Source: Fasciola hepatica
Taxonomy: Eukaryota; Platyhelminthes; Trematoda; Plagiorchiida; Fasciolidae
Reading direction: 5' to 3'
DNA: 64,000 bases
NCBI GenBank assembly: GCA_948099385.1
Contig: CANUEZ040000107.1
Coordinates: 496,001-560,000, forward strand
Both the position numbers and the translations under genes were made by a program. This document shows, piece after piece, positions 29,900 to 40,185 of this stretch (positions within the stretch are counted from its first letter, which is position 1; each line of letters starts with the position of its first letter). Under the pieces are notes generated by a model. The model searched no databases, was not told where the DNA came from, and worked only from the letters and a program-made list of their open reading frames with translations.

Positions 29900-31510
29900 G
29901 ACCGCGCGCTAATGTAGTTACTCTTGTGTCAACAACTGCGATTCCTTGGGGAGTATCACTTGAGTCTCCATCAGAAATAGAAGCAGAGTCGATCATTCGA
30001 CTTCTGCAGCGAGGGAAGCGGCCGGTCCCGAAGAACTCCTTCCAGCTCTTTTCAAAAGGAGTGGTGATGCACTGAGAAAATCACTTCCCACCTTGGTCCG
30101 TGACATTAGGAAGGAGGAGCGTATTCTGTCAATATGGAGCGAGTCATTGGTTGTTCCCATCTTCAAGAAAGGAATACGTAATGGCTGTAGTAACCATCGT
30201 GGGTTAGCTTAATTCCGATAGTCACCAAAGTATTAGCCTCGATTTTGCTGCGCGGTCTGACACCAGCCCGCGAGAGGAACACCTCCGAAGAACAAGCCGG
30301 GTTCTGCCCAGGTCGAGGATGCGTTGACCAGATTTCTACTCTTTGCCGACTACTTGAAACGCGTCACATGCACCGCCGACCGACAATAATGGTTTTCTTA
30401 GACTTGAAAGGTGCCTTCAATTCAATTGGCCGGACGGCGCTTTTCAGTGCTCTTCATCGAAAAGTTATGCCCCAGAAGTTCGTGACTCTACTGAGGTCAT
30501 TGTATTCTCATACTTCTGGCCGCGTAAGAGTTTACGGTGAACTATCCGGTCGGTTCGAAACGACCAGCGGTGTCGGACAAGGATGTCCCATTTCTCCATT
30601 TCTGTTCAACTTCTCCATGGACGAAATAATGGAGAGTACGTTGCAAAACCTTCAGGATGTAAGCATCGAACTAGGAAATAGTGAAAAGCTATGTGACCTA
30701 AGTTACGCGGACGACGTTGTCTGCTTGTTCGAATCCACGGGACATGCTCAACGTGTACTAGATAAACTTGGGAGAGTTGTGGCTTCATTTGGCATGCGCT
30801 TTGCACCTTCAAAGTGTAAGGTGATGTTACAAGACTGGACGTCAACGGTTCCGAGCTTAATGTTCGATGGGGAGGTGCTGGCAATTGTCGACCGCTCCAC
30901 CTACCTCGGCAGCAGCTTGACGACGGACGGGAGCACGATAGTAGAGGTGGACACGCGGATATCCAAGGCTCGAGCGGCGTACGTTGGACTGAAGCACTTG
31001 TGGCGCCGACCTGATATTTCACTGAAGTTGAAAGGTCGTGTATGCTGTTCCGTGGTGCGTTCAGTTTTGTTGTATGATTGCGAGACTTGGGGTCTGCATG
31101 TGGAGTATATTCATGGTCTTGAGGTTTTCGACCACCGATGTTTGCGCAGTATCGCTAATATTGGGTGGAATAGCCGAGTAAGCAATGCTGAGGTCAGAAA
31201 TAGAGTATTGGGTGCTAATTCGGAGAACGTTTTGTCACAGCGTGTACAGCTTAGTAGACTTTGTTGGTTGGGGCACGTGTTACGTATGGCAAACACACGC
31301 CTACCATACCGTGTCCTATTCTCCGTTCCTCCTCAGGAGTGGAAGAAACCACGTGGAGGTCAACAGATGACTTGACAGCAAAGAATGAGAAAATGTGCAG
31401 GAAACTTGGGAAAAGTAGGTGCTTCACGTTTTCGTGGTTGGGGTCCAAAAGATCCGTCTACCAGCTGGCTGGAGACGCTGAAGAATATGGCTGCGAACCA
31501 TGAACAGTGA
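29900..31510 (+). pseudogene. RTE copy A reverse transcriptase
   Basis: RT: SEEQAGFCPGRGCVDQISTL, MVFLDLKGAFNSIGR (motif A Asp present), TTSGVGQGCPISPFLFNF (motif B), LSYADDVVCLFES (motif C, near 30705), then MRFAPSKCKVMLQDW, YLGSSLTTDG, VFDHRCLRSIANIGW and LCWLGHVLRMANTRLP. The main frame is open from 30245 to 31375 (376 codons). A fifty-residue tail follows out of frame (SRFRGWGPKDPS region, to about 31500). Upstream, a stop breaks the RT start. Confidence 0.9.
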
Positions 31511-32249
31511 CGATCGTGTTGTCATGATTGGTCAGTGTGCGTTTGTACAGTTAGACTGTGTATTCCATGTGTTGACTACTAGGGCATTCTTTCCTTTTTT
31601 CAACCGTGTAGGTCCACTCCCCATCCATCTTGTATATTTATACATTCTAATTCAACGTGCAACATGGTGAGAAAGGTATTGGTCTGTGGGGCTTGCCCTA
31701 TTTTTTGCCGTTGTACGATGATGATGATGATTCAAACGGTTCAGGCTGTACGCATTTGGGGAAACATTTGTAGCGGTTTCTGTCTGCCATCCAAAACGGT
31801 TGTTTGCGTGTCTGAAGACGAGAACAAGAATTACAATTGGCGTCCCCGAATTGGTTGAGAACAAAACATGTACAGGGAGGACAGTAAAATGTTTGTCTGT
31901 TGTAATGCTAGTGTTGAACCTTTGTCCCCCGACTCTGTAATCTCCTGTTTTTGTGAGACGACAATCTCACTGGAAGCCGTAGCAGTATCTACTGGTTGTT
32001 GTCCTGAATGTGTGGCTGTGACCTCGTTCAAAGTCGTAGCAGGTAACGGTAATTGCGGGGCATGACGTGACAGGAGGTGTCGTCAGGAGCAGTGAAGGGC
32101 TAATATCGAACCTCATGTTAACGGACAAAACGTTGTCATCACAGCAATTAGTGGGATACTCGACAGGGTATATGCAACGCAGTTCGACTCATTTTTAACG
32201 TGTCGTAGATCAGTCGTAAACTGATAAATATAGTCCAATTGTCTGACTT

Positions 32250-33670
32250 TTTATGGAAAGTAAACGATCAGACTTAGTATACAATGCTTACTTCAGAGGA
32301 TTGTGGTCCGTGAAGAGGATAAAATATCAGTCCTCGGCCGCGCGGCGAAAATGTTTGACTGCGTTATATGCGGCCAGAAGTTCGCTTCCGAAAGCACTAT
32401 ATTTCGTTCCCGTGGGACTGAGGCGTCGAGAGGAAAATTCTAGTGGATGCCAAATCCCAAAACAAACTGTTGCAGGACCACTCCATTGGCTGGGTCAGCT
32501 GCACTTATCGCTACGCTTAGCGTGGCGGACGGAACTGGGTGCATTAGGAGCGTGGTCCGTGGTAATTTCATTTTAATCTTCGATAACGCTACTCGTGCGA
32601 CATCGGTAAGCTACATTTTACATGGATTACCACGATGTAAGTCGGTTAACGGCATGGGGGTATAAAACAACAGTAGAAGTTAACTAACCCTCAAAATGCT
32701 TTAAGCTCCTTGACTGAGGACGGCACGGCGTAATCTAGAATAGCCCGCATTTTATCTTCGGAAGGTTTAATACCCTCTCGAGTAATCTTGTGGTTGTTGA
32801 ACACATGCTCCGTTTTGCCGAATTCACGTTTATCGGGACTGACTACTATTCGATGTTCGGGAAAACGTTGAAACAGTAGAGTCAAATGTTGGGCATGTTC
32901 ATCTACGCTCGACGATGCGATTAGCAAGTCATCGATGTAGATGTGAACCACTTTTAAGTTTTGTAATGCTATCAATAAATTCCCGGAATGTCTGAGCATC
33001 ATTTCACAAATCAAAAGGCATGCGTAAGAACTCAAACATACTAAGAAAAGTCGTAACGATATTTTTCTCAAAATCTTCAGTGGCGACTGGAACCTGGTGA
33101 TATTTTCGTACCACATCGATCTTGGAAAATACAGTCGTGCCGTGAAAAGATGCCGTGATGTCGTGTATGTGGGGTATCGGATAGCTGTCATAACGGGCAA
33201 CCGAGTTAAGTGCACGATAGTCGCCACATGATTGCCAGATAATGCCATCTTTTTTGGAACCGTGTGTAGAGGTGAGGCCAGTGAACTGTGAGAAGGACAA
33301 ATTACAAAAGTAGTGTGAAACTCGCGTTTGGCGAAAGCCGGTTTATCCGGTGCCAGTCGATTAGGTCGTGCCGTGACTGGTGGTCCGTTAGTGACAATGT
33401 GGTGCGCCACACGATTGGTCAGTGCATCTATCTCTTCAAATGATTTAGTCAAAATGGGGAGTTTGATATATAAAGACTGAAAATCGTGGGGTGTGTTGGA
33501 AAACGAACGTGTGATTCGGTATGTATCTGTTCGAGTCGTGAGACCTGCGACTTTAATGTCCGACGAAGGATCGATAAGCTGCAACTCACTTGAATCAACA
33601 AGTAATTCATTGTGCCGCAGGAAAATCCATTCCCGGTATTCTTATGAATATGGTCGATGGTCAGCCATGT
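32250..33670 (-). pseudogene. pol: Gypsy pol: RT and RNase H (frameshifts)
   Basis: RT: GPPVTARPNRLAPDKPAFAK (near 33380), SCGDYRALNSVARYDSYPIP and FHGTTVFSKIDVVRKYHQVP (33220-33100), EFLRMPFDL, then KVVHIYIDDLLIASSSVDEH with the YIDD active site (near 32930), REFGKTEHVFNNHKIT and SSVKELKAF. RNase H: FSSRRLSPTGTKYSAFGSEL and NAVKHFRRAAED, then TDHNPLK. At least two frameshifts inside RT and stops in RNase H show that it is dead. Motif content is unambiguous for Ty3/gypsy. Confidence 0.9.
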
Positions 33671-33887
33671 CACGTCAGCAGTCAGTTTGTCGGCGGCTGT
33701 CTATAAACCAGGTCAGTGGTTGTGCCAGCGAATCCCTAAACGACGAAGCAGCGGATTGATAAGACGAAAGCAGATTCCCGTCAAGTGGTAGCTGGTCGTA
33801 TCACCAATCAAGCAACCAGAAGACAGGCTTCTTCGTGCAGTTGGTTTGTGCTGTAACGATTGGTGACGGTGATTGCTTTGTTCCTAT

Positions 33888-33900
33888 ATTACATCATCAC

Positions 33901-33939
<39 letters not shown>

Positions 33940-34796
33940 CATCATCATCATCATCATCGTACAGCGGCAAAAAATAGGGCAAGCCCCACTGACCACTACC
34001 TTTCTCACCATGTTGCACGTTGAATTAGAATGTATAAATATACAAGATGGATGGGGAGTGGACCTACACGGTTGAAAAAAGGAAAGAATGCCCTAGTAGT
34101 CAACACATGGAATACACAGTCTAACTGTACAAACGCACACTGATCAATCATTCTGACTCGACAAAAAGTGACAACACGATCGCCACTGTTCATGGTTCGC
34201 AGCCATATTCTTCAGTGTCTCCAGCCAGCTGGTAGACAGATCTTTTGGACCCCAACCACGAAAACGTGAAGCACCTACTTTTCCCAAGTTTCCTGTACAT
34301 TTTCTCATTCCCTTCGCTGCAGAAGTCGAATGATCGACTCTGCTTCCATTTCTGATGGAGACTCAAGTGATACTCCCCAAGGAATCGCAGTTGTTGACAC
34401 AAGAGTAACTACATTAGCGCGCGGTCAGTTAAACTGCTCCTTGAAATATTCGGCCTATCGGTACAGCGTTTGCTCTTTGCCATGGATGGGTTCTCCATTT
34501 CTACCGCATATCGCTTCACTGACCTGGGTGCGCCGTCCACCGGTGTCACAATTAGGCTTGAACAGTCTTTGACTGCTGCCTGAAGCAGCTGCTATTTCCA
34601 TTTCTTCGGCCACCTTGACCCACCAATTTTCACCATCATTCTTAAGGCTTTTCGTAACTTGCTTCTTTAGATGTCTTCGTATCTTATTCATCTCCTTAAT
34701 GTTCGAGAGCTGACGCTTTTGCTCCATTATACTCGACGACTCTTGCGTAATCCAGTGTCTTTGATGGACATGGGATCTGGGACCACAGGCGAAACC
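33888..34796 (-). mobile_element. RTE copy B (minus), internally deleted, with 8-bp target duplication
   Basis: Flanked by GTTCCTAT at 33880-33887 and 34797-34804. On the minus strand it starts within the RTE linker and contains the same 90 codons as copy A (MEQKRQLSNIKEMNKIRR...). It jumps at about 34310 from CTTCTGCAGCGA straight to GAATGAGAAAATG near the 3' end, skipping what is 30017-31382 in copy A (about 1.37 kb, nearly all of RT). It ends in a long (GAT)n tail, seen as (CAT)n at 33892-33958. Confidence 0.9.
33892..33958. repeat. (CAT)n microsatellite, the 3' tail of RTE copy B
   Basis: About 22 trinucleotide units with single-base interruptions (CAC, CCT). It adjoins the conserved RTE 3' end and the target duplication, so it arose with the insertion. 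Poly-His and similar frames here are artefacts. Confidence 0.9.
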
Positions 34797-34927
34797 GTTC
34801 CTATGTAACCAGTGTTCCGTGCCATTGAACTGAGTTGATTCTTGGGTAGAATGTACTTCTGATTGGAGTTAGCGGGGATTTTTGAAGCGGTAGGAACGTG
34901 TGCAAGGACGAAAGTCCACAGGTACCT

Positions 34928-35482
34928 TCATCGTGGACCCAGGTGGACTGCAAGCCGTCTCATGCCGTAGAAAGAAATGGACGAGCCATTCGCCTCAGAC
35001 CGCCGAAGCAGGGAAGCTCTTGGCTTGTCTTTACCGACCGGCAAGACAGAAACTTTGGCCCCAGTATCAGCTAGAAACCTAGTGTTAGTACACGAATCAC
35101 GCGCATAAAACAAGCGACCAAACTGAGACTGGTTGCCGGCGAGTACGGCCGCTTCTGCTCGTCTGCAATGGCGTTTCCTGCCGCGTGCAAACGCGACTGT
35201 TTGCACCTACGGGCGGCTGGTGCAAAAAACGCGGTGGAACCAATTAAAAGTTGCTTGTAAGATTTTTAAGTTTGGTAGATCTAGGCAAGGCTGATTCACG
35301 TTGGACATGGTAGCAGAGGGCGCCCGTCTGTGCCGTTTCTTACGTGGGATACTACTAAGTGTAGGTACGTTCACTTTGTCTTTAAAAGAGTCGGCGATGG
35401 ACGGATCGAGAGTGGCGAAGCCTCTCCGGTGATTCGTCAAGGTTAGCACCTTGTGACTACGCGGCCAGTTCGTTGGAGACAT
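34928..35482 (-). pseudogene. Gypsy gag end and aspartic protease
   Basis: Upstream frame 35482-35207 (SPTNWPRSHKVLTLTNHRRG...) is the likely gag end. In the next frame CRRAEAAVLAGNQS leads to GRLFYARDS and the protease active site RFLADTGAKVSVLPV (near 35065), then ISFYGMRRLAVHLGP. The DTG triplet is intact. The frame breaks soon after and the element is interrupted by RTE copy B at 34804. Confidence 0.75.
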
Positions 35483-35664
35483 TACGTGATATGGCTACTT
35501 GTCACGGCTAGTGGCGTTGTTGCACTCGGACTCTCATCTATCTTTGTGATTTCTGCCTATTACTTTGTTTTCGGCTTTTCTCACTTCATACTTGTATTCA
35601 TTCTGCCCTCAACTGGACAGTGTTGCAAGATAATAATCAAAACCAAAGCTCGCCACAAGTCTGA
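35470..35664 (+). repeat. RTE-D family 3'-UTR fragment (plus)
   Basis: GTTGGAGACATTACGTGATA at 35473, then GGCTAGTGGCGTTGTTGCAC. Both match the end of the RTE at 43260-43490 (GTTGGAGACATTAAATGATA, GTCAGTGGCGTATTTGCATT), down to the AAGATAAT/AACCAAA stretch. It is 5'-truncated and followed directly by a Jockey-like LINE start. Confidence 0.7.
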
Positions 35665-37110
35665 GGATCATGGCTGCCGGTTCTCCTCAAAACAAACAAT
35701 AGAAACAATACACAATCACACAAACGCTCGCCTTCAGTCTCGTCCTGATAGTTCGCCAGCACATCAGACAACCAGTACCTTTACCAACATTCGTGGAATA
35801 AACCGCAATATTAATTCTGTACACCGACTTCTCCAGTCTTCTCTTGTCCTATTTTTGACCGGGACCCAAATCTCCCTCTCCGGATTCCACCCAGTCTCCC
35901 AATTACACGTTTCATTTCTCCTTTGTATACAAAGCCGGCGCACGTGCCTTTGCCTGCCAATCAGTCACCACTGCCCGAGTGCCGCATCTTGACTTTACCA
36001 GTCTTGAGTTCCAACTAATGTGGCTGAATTTCCACTTTTCCTCCTTTAATCATTACTCTTGTGTTGTCCATCGCTGTCCCAGCAGTGGAGACTCTATCCT
36101 TGATTTTCCGTCTGCAAACATTGAGTACTAATTTCTTGAGGACCCCAGCTGCCACGTTGCTATCGTAGGAAACCTCCATGTTCACAGCCGGTAATGGTTG
36201 ATGCACTCTTCGGACACTTCGGCGTTGAGACGCGAAGCCGAGACTTTCACCGGTCAACAACCTGAGTCAACCGCTTGACCTTCCTACACGTATCCCCGGT
36301 CGATTTGGTGGCCGAGATCATACCCTTAGTATTATTCTCACCTCCATCTCCTCTCGGACATCGCAGTCTTCTCACCATTTGATTCGTTGGACCGTTGTGT
36401 TGTTTTTGTTCGATCCATTTTACCCGCTCCGTTTCTCCACCCACCTCAAGACAGCATTGTAGCGCTAGGATTCAGCCGACTGAGAGTTTTTTTTGATTTT
36501 CTGGCCTCCTATCCTTCGAACGATTATTGCCTCACCGATGTATCCACCTCCGTTGCTAACTCCGCAGATGTTTTTCAGGGTATGCACTGTACTAATGAAC
36601 AGCACTTTTGTATTACCCTTAACTGTCTTTTCAGCTCTCGTGTGTCAGTTGTTTGTTGAATAAAGCTTACTGACGGCCCAGATTCTACTTCTGTATACTG
36701 CTGATTTGTTTGATTCTATGACGTACACCTTTTTATTCTACACATTTCCAAACCCGACAAACCTAAATCTTCTGAGTAGTTCAACCACACATGTGATCGT
36801 GCTGCTCGCTTGAAACGTTCAACATTCCAACTCCCATTTCCGACCACCGCTTTGAGCAAGCTAGAAACAAGTGCTCGCTTATATACATAGACCCAAAGAA
36901 CGCCTCATTCATTGCAAAGCTAAACACGCTATCGTTTGCCACCGATAGCCGTACATCCTAGTCCCTTGCCAAAGCGGTTTCCCGGAATTTCTGCCCTTCC
37001 AATTTCCCTCCCATCTGTTTTTCCTCTGGCGACCTTGTATGCGAACCACCTTGCCCAATTACTCTACTGTTGCGGCTTACTTTTTCTATAACCGCCTGTT
37101 CCTACTTTGC
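35665..37110 (+). pseudogene. Jockey-like LINE, degraded endonuclease to linker (plus)
   Basis: Starts TCTGAGGATCATGGCTGCCG, matching TCTCAGGATCATGGTTGCCG at 59125, and follows that element at the DNA level for about 1.4 kb. Blocks include FTNIRGINRNINSVHRLLQS (near 35780), a match to the LPTRIPDQ region near 36270 and a KPDKPKSSE-like start near 36745, with linker to about 37100. It is full of stops. It ends before the RT core. Confidence 0.75.
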
Positions 37111-38057
37111 GTTGCCACCAGGGTTGAACTAACTTTTATTGGGCCATCAAGTCAGTTAGTTTCTGTCGTTTAGAACGTTACTGGATGGCAAATAATATGT
37201 GGCCTAGTGAAATTTTCCTGCTATCAATGATATCAAAAGCTGTACATTTTCTTAGGGTCTGTTTCTTTGAGGAAGTTGAAACAGACGTAGACGAAAATTT
37301 CAGTTTTTACAAGAAAATATTCCTGAAGTTTGAATGGCCCAGTTTGATGAGTCTGTCATACTGAGCCCATCATGAAAAGAAACATGTGCCCATCACCGCA
37401 TCTGTGCTACAATAGTTCGTTGCTAGCGCATTTTGTCCATTGACAGTCCTATTTGTTGCTAGTACTTCGTACCGGGGATACTCACTACACTCGATAAATG
37501 GGCTTAGGCAGAGATGATCACTTTCATGAACCGAAGTGGGTGATTATAGTGGTTCATGGACTTGAAATATGACTAACTGGCAAGAGAATGTAAAGATCTA
37601 ATGTCATTTTTGAATTTTTCTCACCAAAAACAACGCCCCAAATAACATACACGTGATGAAAAAGCGAACTTGTCGTCGGAAATAGTGGTTTACAAGCAAA
37701 CACTTTTTACCTGGAACATTTAAACTCCTTGAGAAACTTGACCGTGAAATAACACAGACAGAAATTTCTTCCTGTGTATTCTCATCAGTCACGTGCTCAC
37801 AATAAGAGACAAAAAACGGGAAGAGACTAGTTAGATGATTAGGATCGGCTAATATGAAACTCAGCATTGAGTATCTGTGTGTGTGCGTTTGACTGTCTGT
37901 GGGTGATTAGCTGAAGCAGTGGTAGGTCAAGAGGAAAGCTCATCGATTGTCTACGCTAAAACTGCCGTACGTTTACGCACTACCTTCGTCGTAAAACTGT
38001 TGTAAGCTTTTGTCAGCCGTTCATAAGCATACTGGCTTATACAGACTGGATGCTAAG
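37111..38057. other. No gene recognised
   Basis: About 950 bases without a recognised element. A minus frame at 37867-37604 (EHVTDENTQEEISVCVISRS) is open for 87 codons, but I cannot assign it and composition is not convincing. Confidence 0.35.
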
Positions 38058-39573
38058 CTTTTTTATTACACACTATGTGAATTACAGTAAAAAGGATAAA
38101 TCCCGTAAATGGAAAACACTATAAGAGGAGCGTGTAGGGAACATTCACGTTAAAACGAGTTTGTTGGCTTCGCTTTCGAAAAATAGGTTGCAGGTGGGTC
38201 AGAAGACAGAGGAGGAGAGGGTGTTGCATGACCTAACCATCCAGGGTAAAAGAAAGCTGAAAGTTCGAAGTCCAAAATCGAGCGATGGAAGCCTGGTATG
38301 GGTGACTAGCTGCCTTTGCTCGGGACTGGCGTTGAAAGGTAATGGGATTAGGAACCCGCGGGGCAGGCTCGAAGGAAAAAAACCCCAAAATAATAGCGGT
38401 ACTATAGGTACAGTAAAGCAACTGCCCGGTGGTGGGCGAGCGACTGCAAATTGGATGTTAGAACTGGGTCATCTAACTAGCGAACGGCTTTACGTTCGAC
38501 CCAGTCGAAAATAATTGAGGATGATGAAGCTCCACCCCACATGTGGTAGAAGTATTCCACTGTGGGACGAATTCGAGTTTTGTACAGTAATAAGATGTGG
38601 GTTGATTTGAAGAAACGTCTGGCGCAGAATATAAAGCATGAAGAGCTAGCGAACATATGTATAAAGACCAGGTTAGGGAGAAGACGATCGAAAGACCCGG
38701 GAAAGTCATCGAGTTGGGGGAACGAAGGGAACCGAATAAAAATTTAAGTGGGAGAAAAAAGGTGATTGAGACCAGGAAAAGAGTTGTCTTAGAAGAATTA
38801 AAGACGCTTTTTTCGGTGTCCTGAGAAGAGATTTATCCAAAGTCCAAACTGAGCTATGCAACAAGAGCAAAACGGTCACGGTCGATGTTGGCAGTGGCAT
38901 GGTGGCCGGTGGGATCCGAAAGAGTAGTGAAGAGTGGCGTCGACGGCACAAGTGTAAATGGGGTTAGCAGTAACGATAAGAAATGAATGATGAAAGGCAA
39001 AAACTGGGTGGGTAAAAATATAAAACCTTGGGGTACACCAGCATTCATAGAAAAAGGCTGTGATTGTGCTCCAGCGACACGAACGAAAATGGTCCGGACG
39101 TTCACAAGACAAGGACTGAAAAAAACAAAAATGGACAATTTAGACAGCGAACCTTTATGCCAGACACGGCCAAAAGTCTTCGATATGTCTAGTGAGACCA
39201 GGTGTGTTTCCCCGTGGTTATTGAAAGCCGCTGACCAGGAGTGCGAGACCGTAGCTAGTAGATTGCCGGTGTAACGACGAGGTCGGAGCTCGTATTGACG
39301 ATCGCTTAGCAATCCTTCACGTTCGAGGAACGGTCGCAACTGATCGGGGATTATGGTCTCCGTGACCTTCGAAATGACAAGTTAAGGAAATAGGTCGAAG
39401 GAGTCGCCGTGTTTGGGAATAGGAAAAATTACGGCCTCTTTCCATGAGACGGGATCGTACTAGATTAGAGAGGAAAGCAAAAAGATGATGCCAACTCTGG
39501 AGTACGCATTTTCAGGATGATGGGTGGAATAGCTTCCGGACCAGGTGGTTTATTTTGTTTGAGTAGTTGTAAC
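38058..39573 (-). pseudogene. Jockey-like LINE RT to 3' end (minus)
   Basis: On the minus strand it begins at NKPPGP (near 39570), then IFPIPKHGD-type sequence, EREGLLSDRQYELRPRRYTG (39330), HLVSLDISKTFGRVWHKGSL (motif A region), AGVPQGFIFLPTQF (motif B) and the C-terminal region to 38233. The 3' end (near 38058-38130) matches the 62.1-kb copy: ACTGTAATTCAC, then GTGTAATAA and A-rich sequence. The FADD motif lies in a shifted stretch and is not intact. 5'-truncated within RT. Confidence 0.82.
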
Positions 39574-39630
39574 GTCGGGCCTGGTTAGTACTTGAATGGG
39601 TGACCGGCTGGGAAAGCAGGTGTTGCGGCC
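39574..39630 (+). pseudogene. 5S rRNA 3'-half-like fragment
   Basis: GTCGGGCCTGGTTAGTACTT followed by GAATGGGTGACCGGCTGGGA and a CAGGTGTTGCGGCC end. It matches, with few changes, the last ~57 bases of eukaryotic 5S rRNA, including the box C region of the internal promoter. The 5' half is absent, so it is not a functional 5S gene. It joins directly onto the repeat that starts near 39634. Confidence 0.7.
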
Positions 39631-39633
39631 GTT

Positions 39634-40175
39634 CTTCCATCACGACGAGACTGCACCTTGGTGTGGTGTAATGACTTGCGTGCTTCTATGACCCAAAGAG
39701 CTATGCAGCATGGCTTCTTTAGGCCGGAGATGCAATCATGGCTCACAGGTCAGTGGGTAAAGACCAGACGAAGCCCAGTCTCAGAACCAGTTGATGAGCA
39801 ACATCTGGTTCTATTCACTATGCCCCTGAAAAGGTCACTGTAACGAATAAACACGGAGTGGAACAGTTTACCGGTGTGAAAACCTCCACTAGATGGACGT
39901 TAGAGTGCAGTACCTGGGGTTTCTCTTACCGGCAGCAGAAATGATCGCACTTCAATGGGCAGCTATCGCCCGCCTTAGCTGAGCAGCCCACAGCCCAAAG
40001 GATGCTGCCCCGTCTACGTTCCGCATGATCCATTGAGTGCAGAGGGCTAAGGGCTGAATCCGAAAAGCGGTTCGGTAACAAAGCACCAGCGACGAAAAGA
40101 CAATGCATGCACCAATCAGATCTCAGGTGACAGACCAGAAGAAGTCCCTTCACGAGTTCTTCGGTCACGTTCCCG
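39634..40175 (+). repeat. Dispersed repeat R1, copy 1
   Basis: About 540 bases that match 50848-51325 block by block: CTTCCATCACGA, GCATGGCTTCTTTA, CCAGTTGATG..CATCTGGTTC, GCTATCGC..CAGCCCA, CTGAATCCGAAAAG, and an end at CTTCGGTCA. It lies between a 5S-like fragment and the ORF start of RTE-D. It could be the 5' UTR of RTE-D or the body of a 5S-headed SINE. Confidence 0.7.
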
Positions 40176-40185
40176 TGCTGGGTTA

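Larger units (their letters stand above)
28570..31731 (+). mobile_element. RTE-like LINE copy A (plus)
   Basis: Endonuclease, linker, RT and C-terminal region in order, ending in a (GAT)5 tail at 31717-31731. Copies B and C in this window end in the same unit right after the same TTTTTTGCCG..GTAC sequence, so (GAT)n is the family's 3' tail. Stops at about 28831, 29335, 29869 and 30210 break it. Confidence 0.87.
31735..35460 (-). mobile_element. Ty3/gypsy retrotransposon (CsRn1-like), minus, interrupted by RTE copy B
   Basis: Minus-strand order: gag end (35480-35210), protease (35206-34930), insertion 33888-34796, pol linker and RT (33750-32690), RNase H (32690-32260), connection region (RQLDYIYQFTTDLRHVKNES near 32230), then a poorly defined tail to 31735 where RTE copy A ends. 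No LTRs and no clear integrase are seen. The gene order protease-RT-RNase H and the motif wording fit the trematode CsRn1-like gypsy lineage. Confidence 0.8.

Noticed and set aside
33835..34075. Poly-His and poly-Ile frames
   Set aside because: Produced by the (CAT)n tail of RTE copy B.
37604..37867. 87-codon minus frame
   Set aside because: No recognisable family, no neighbours of a matching element, and an AT-rich context. Not reported as a gene.
39574..39630. Functional 5S rRNA gene
   Set aside because: Only the 3' half is present, without box A, the start or a T-run terminator, so it is called a fragment.
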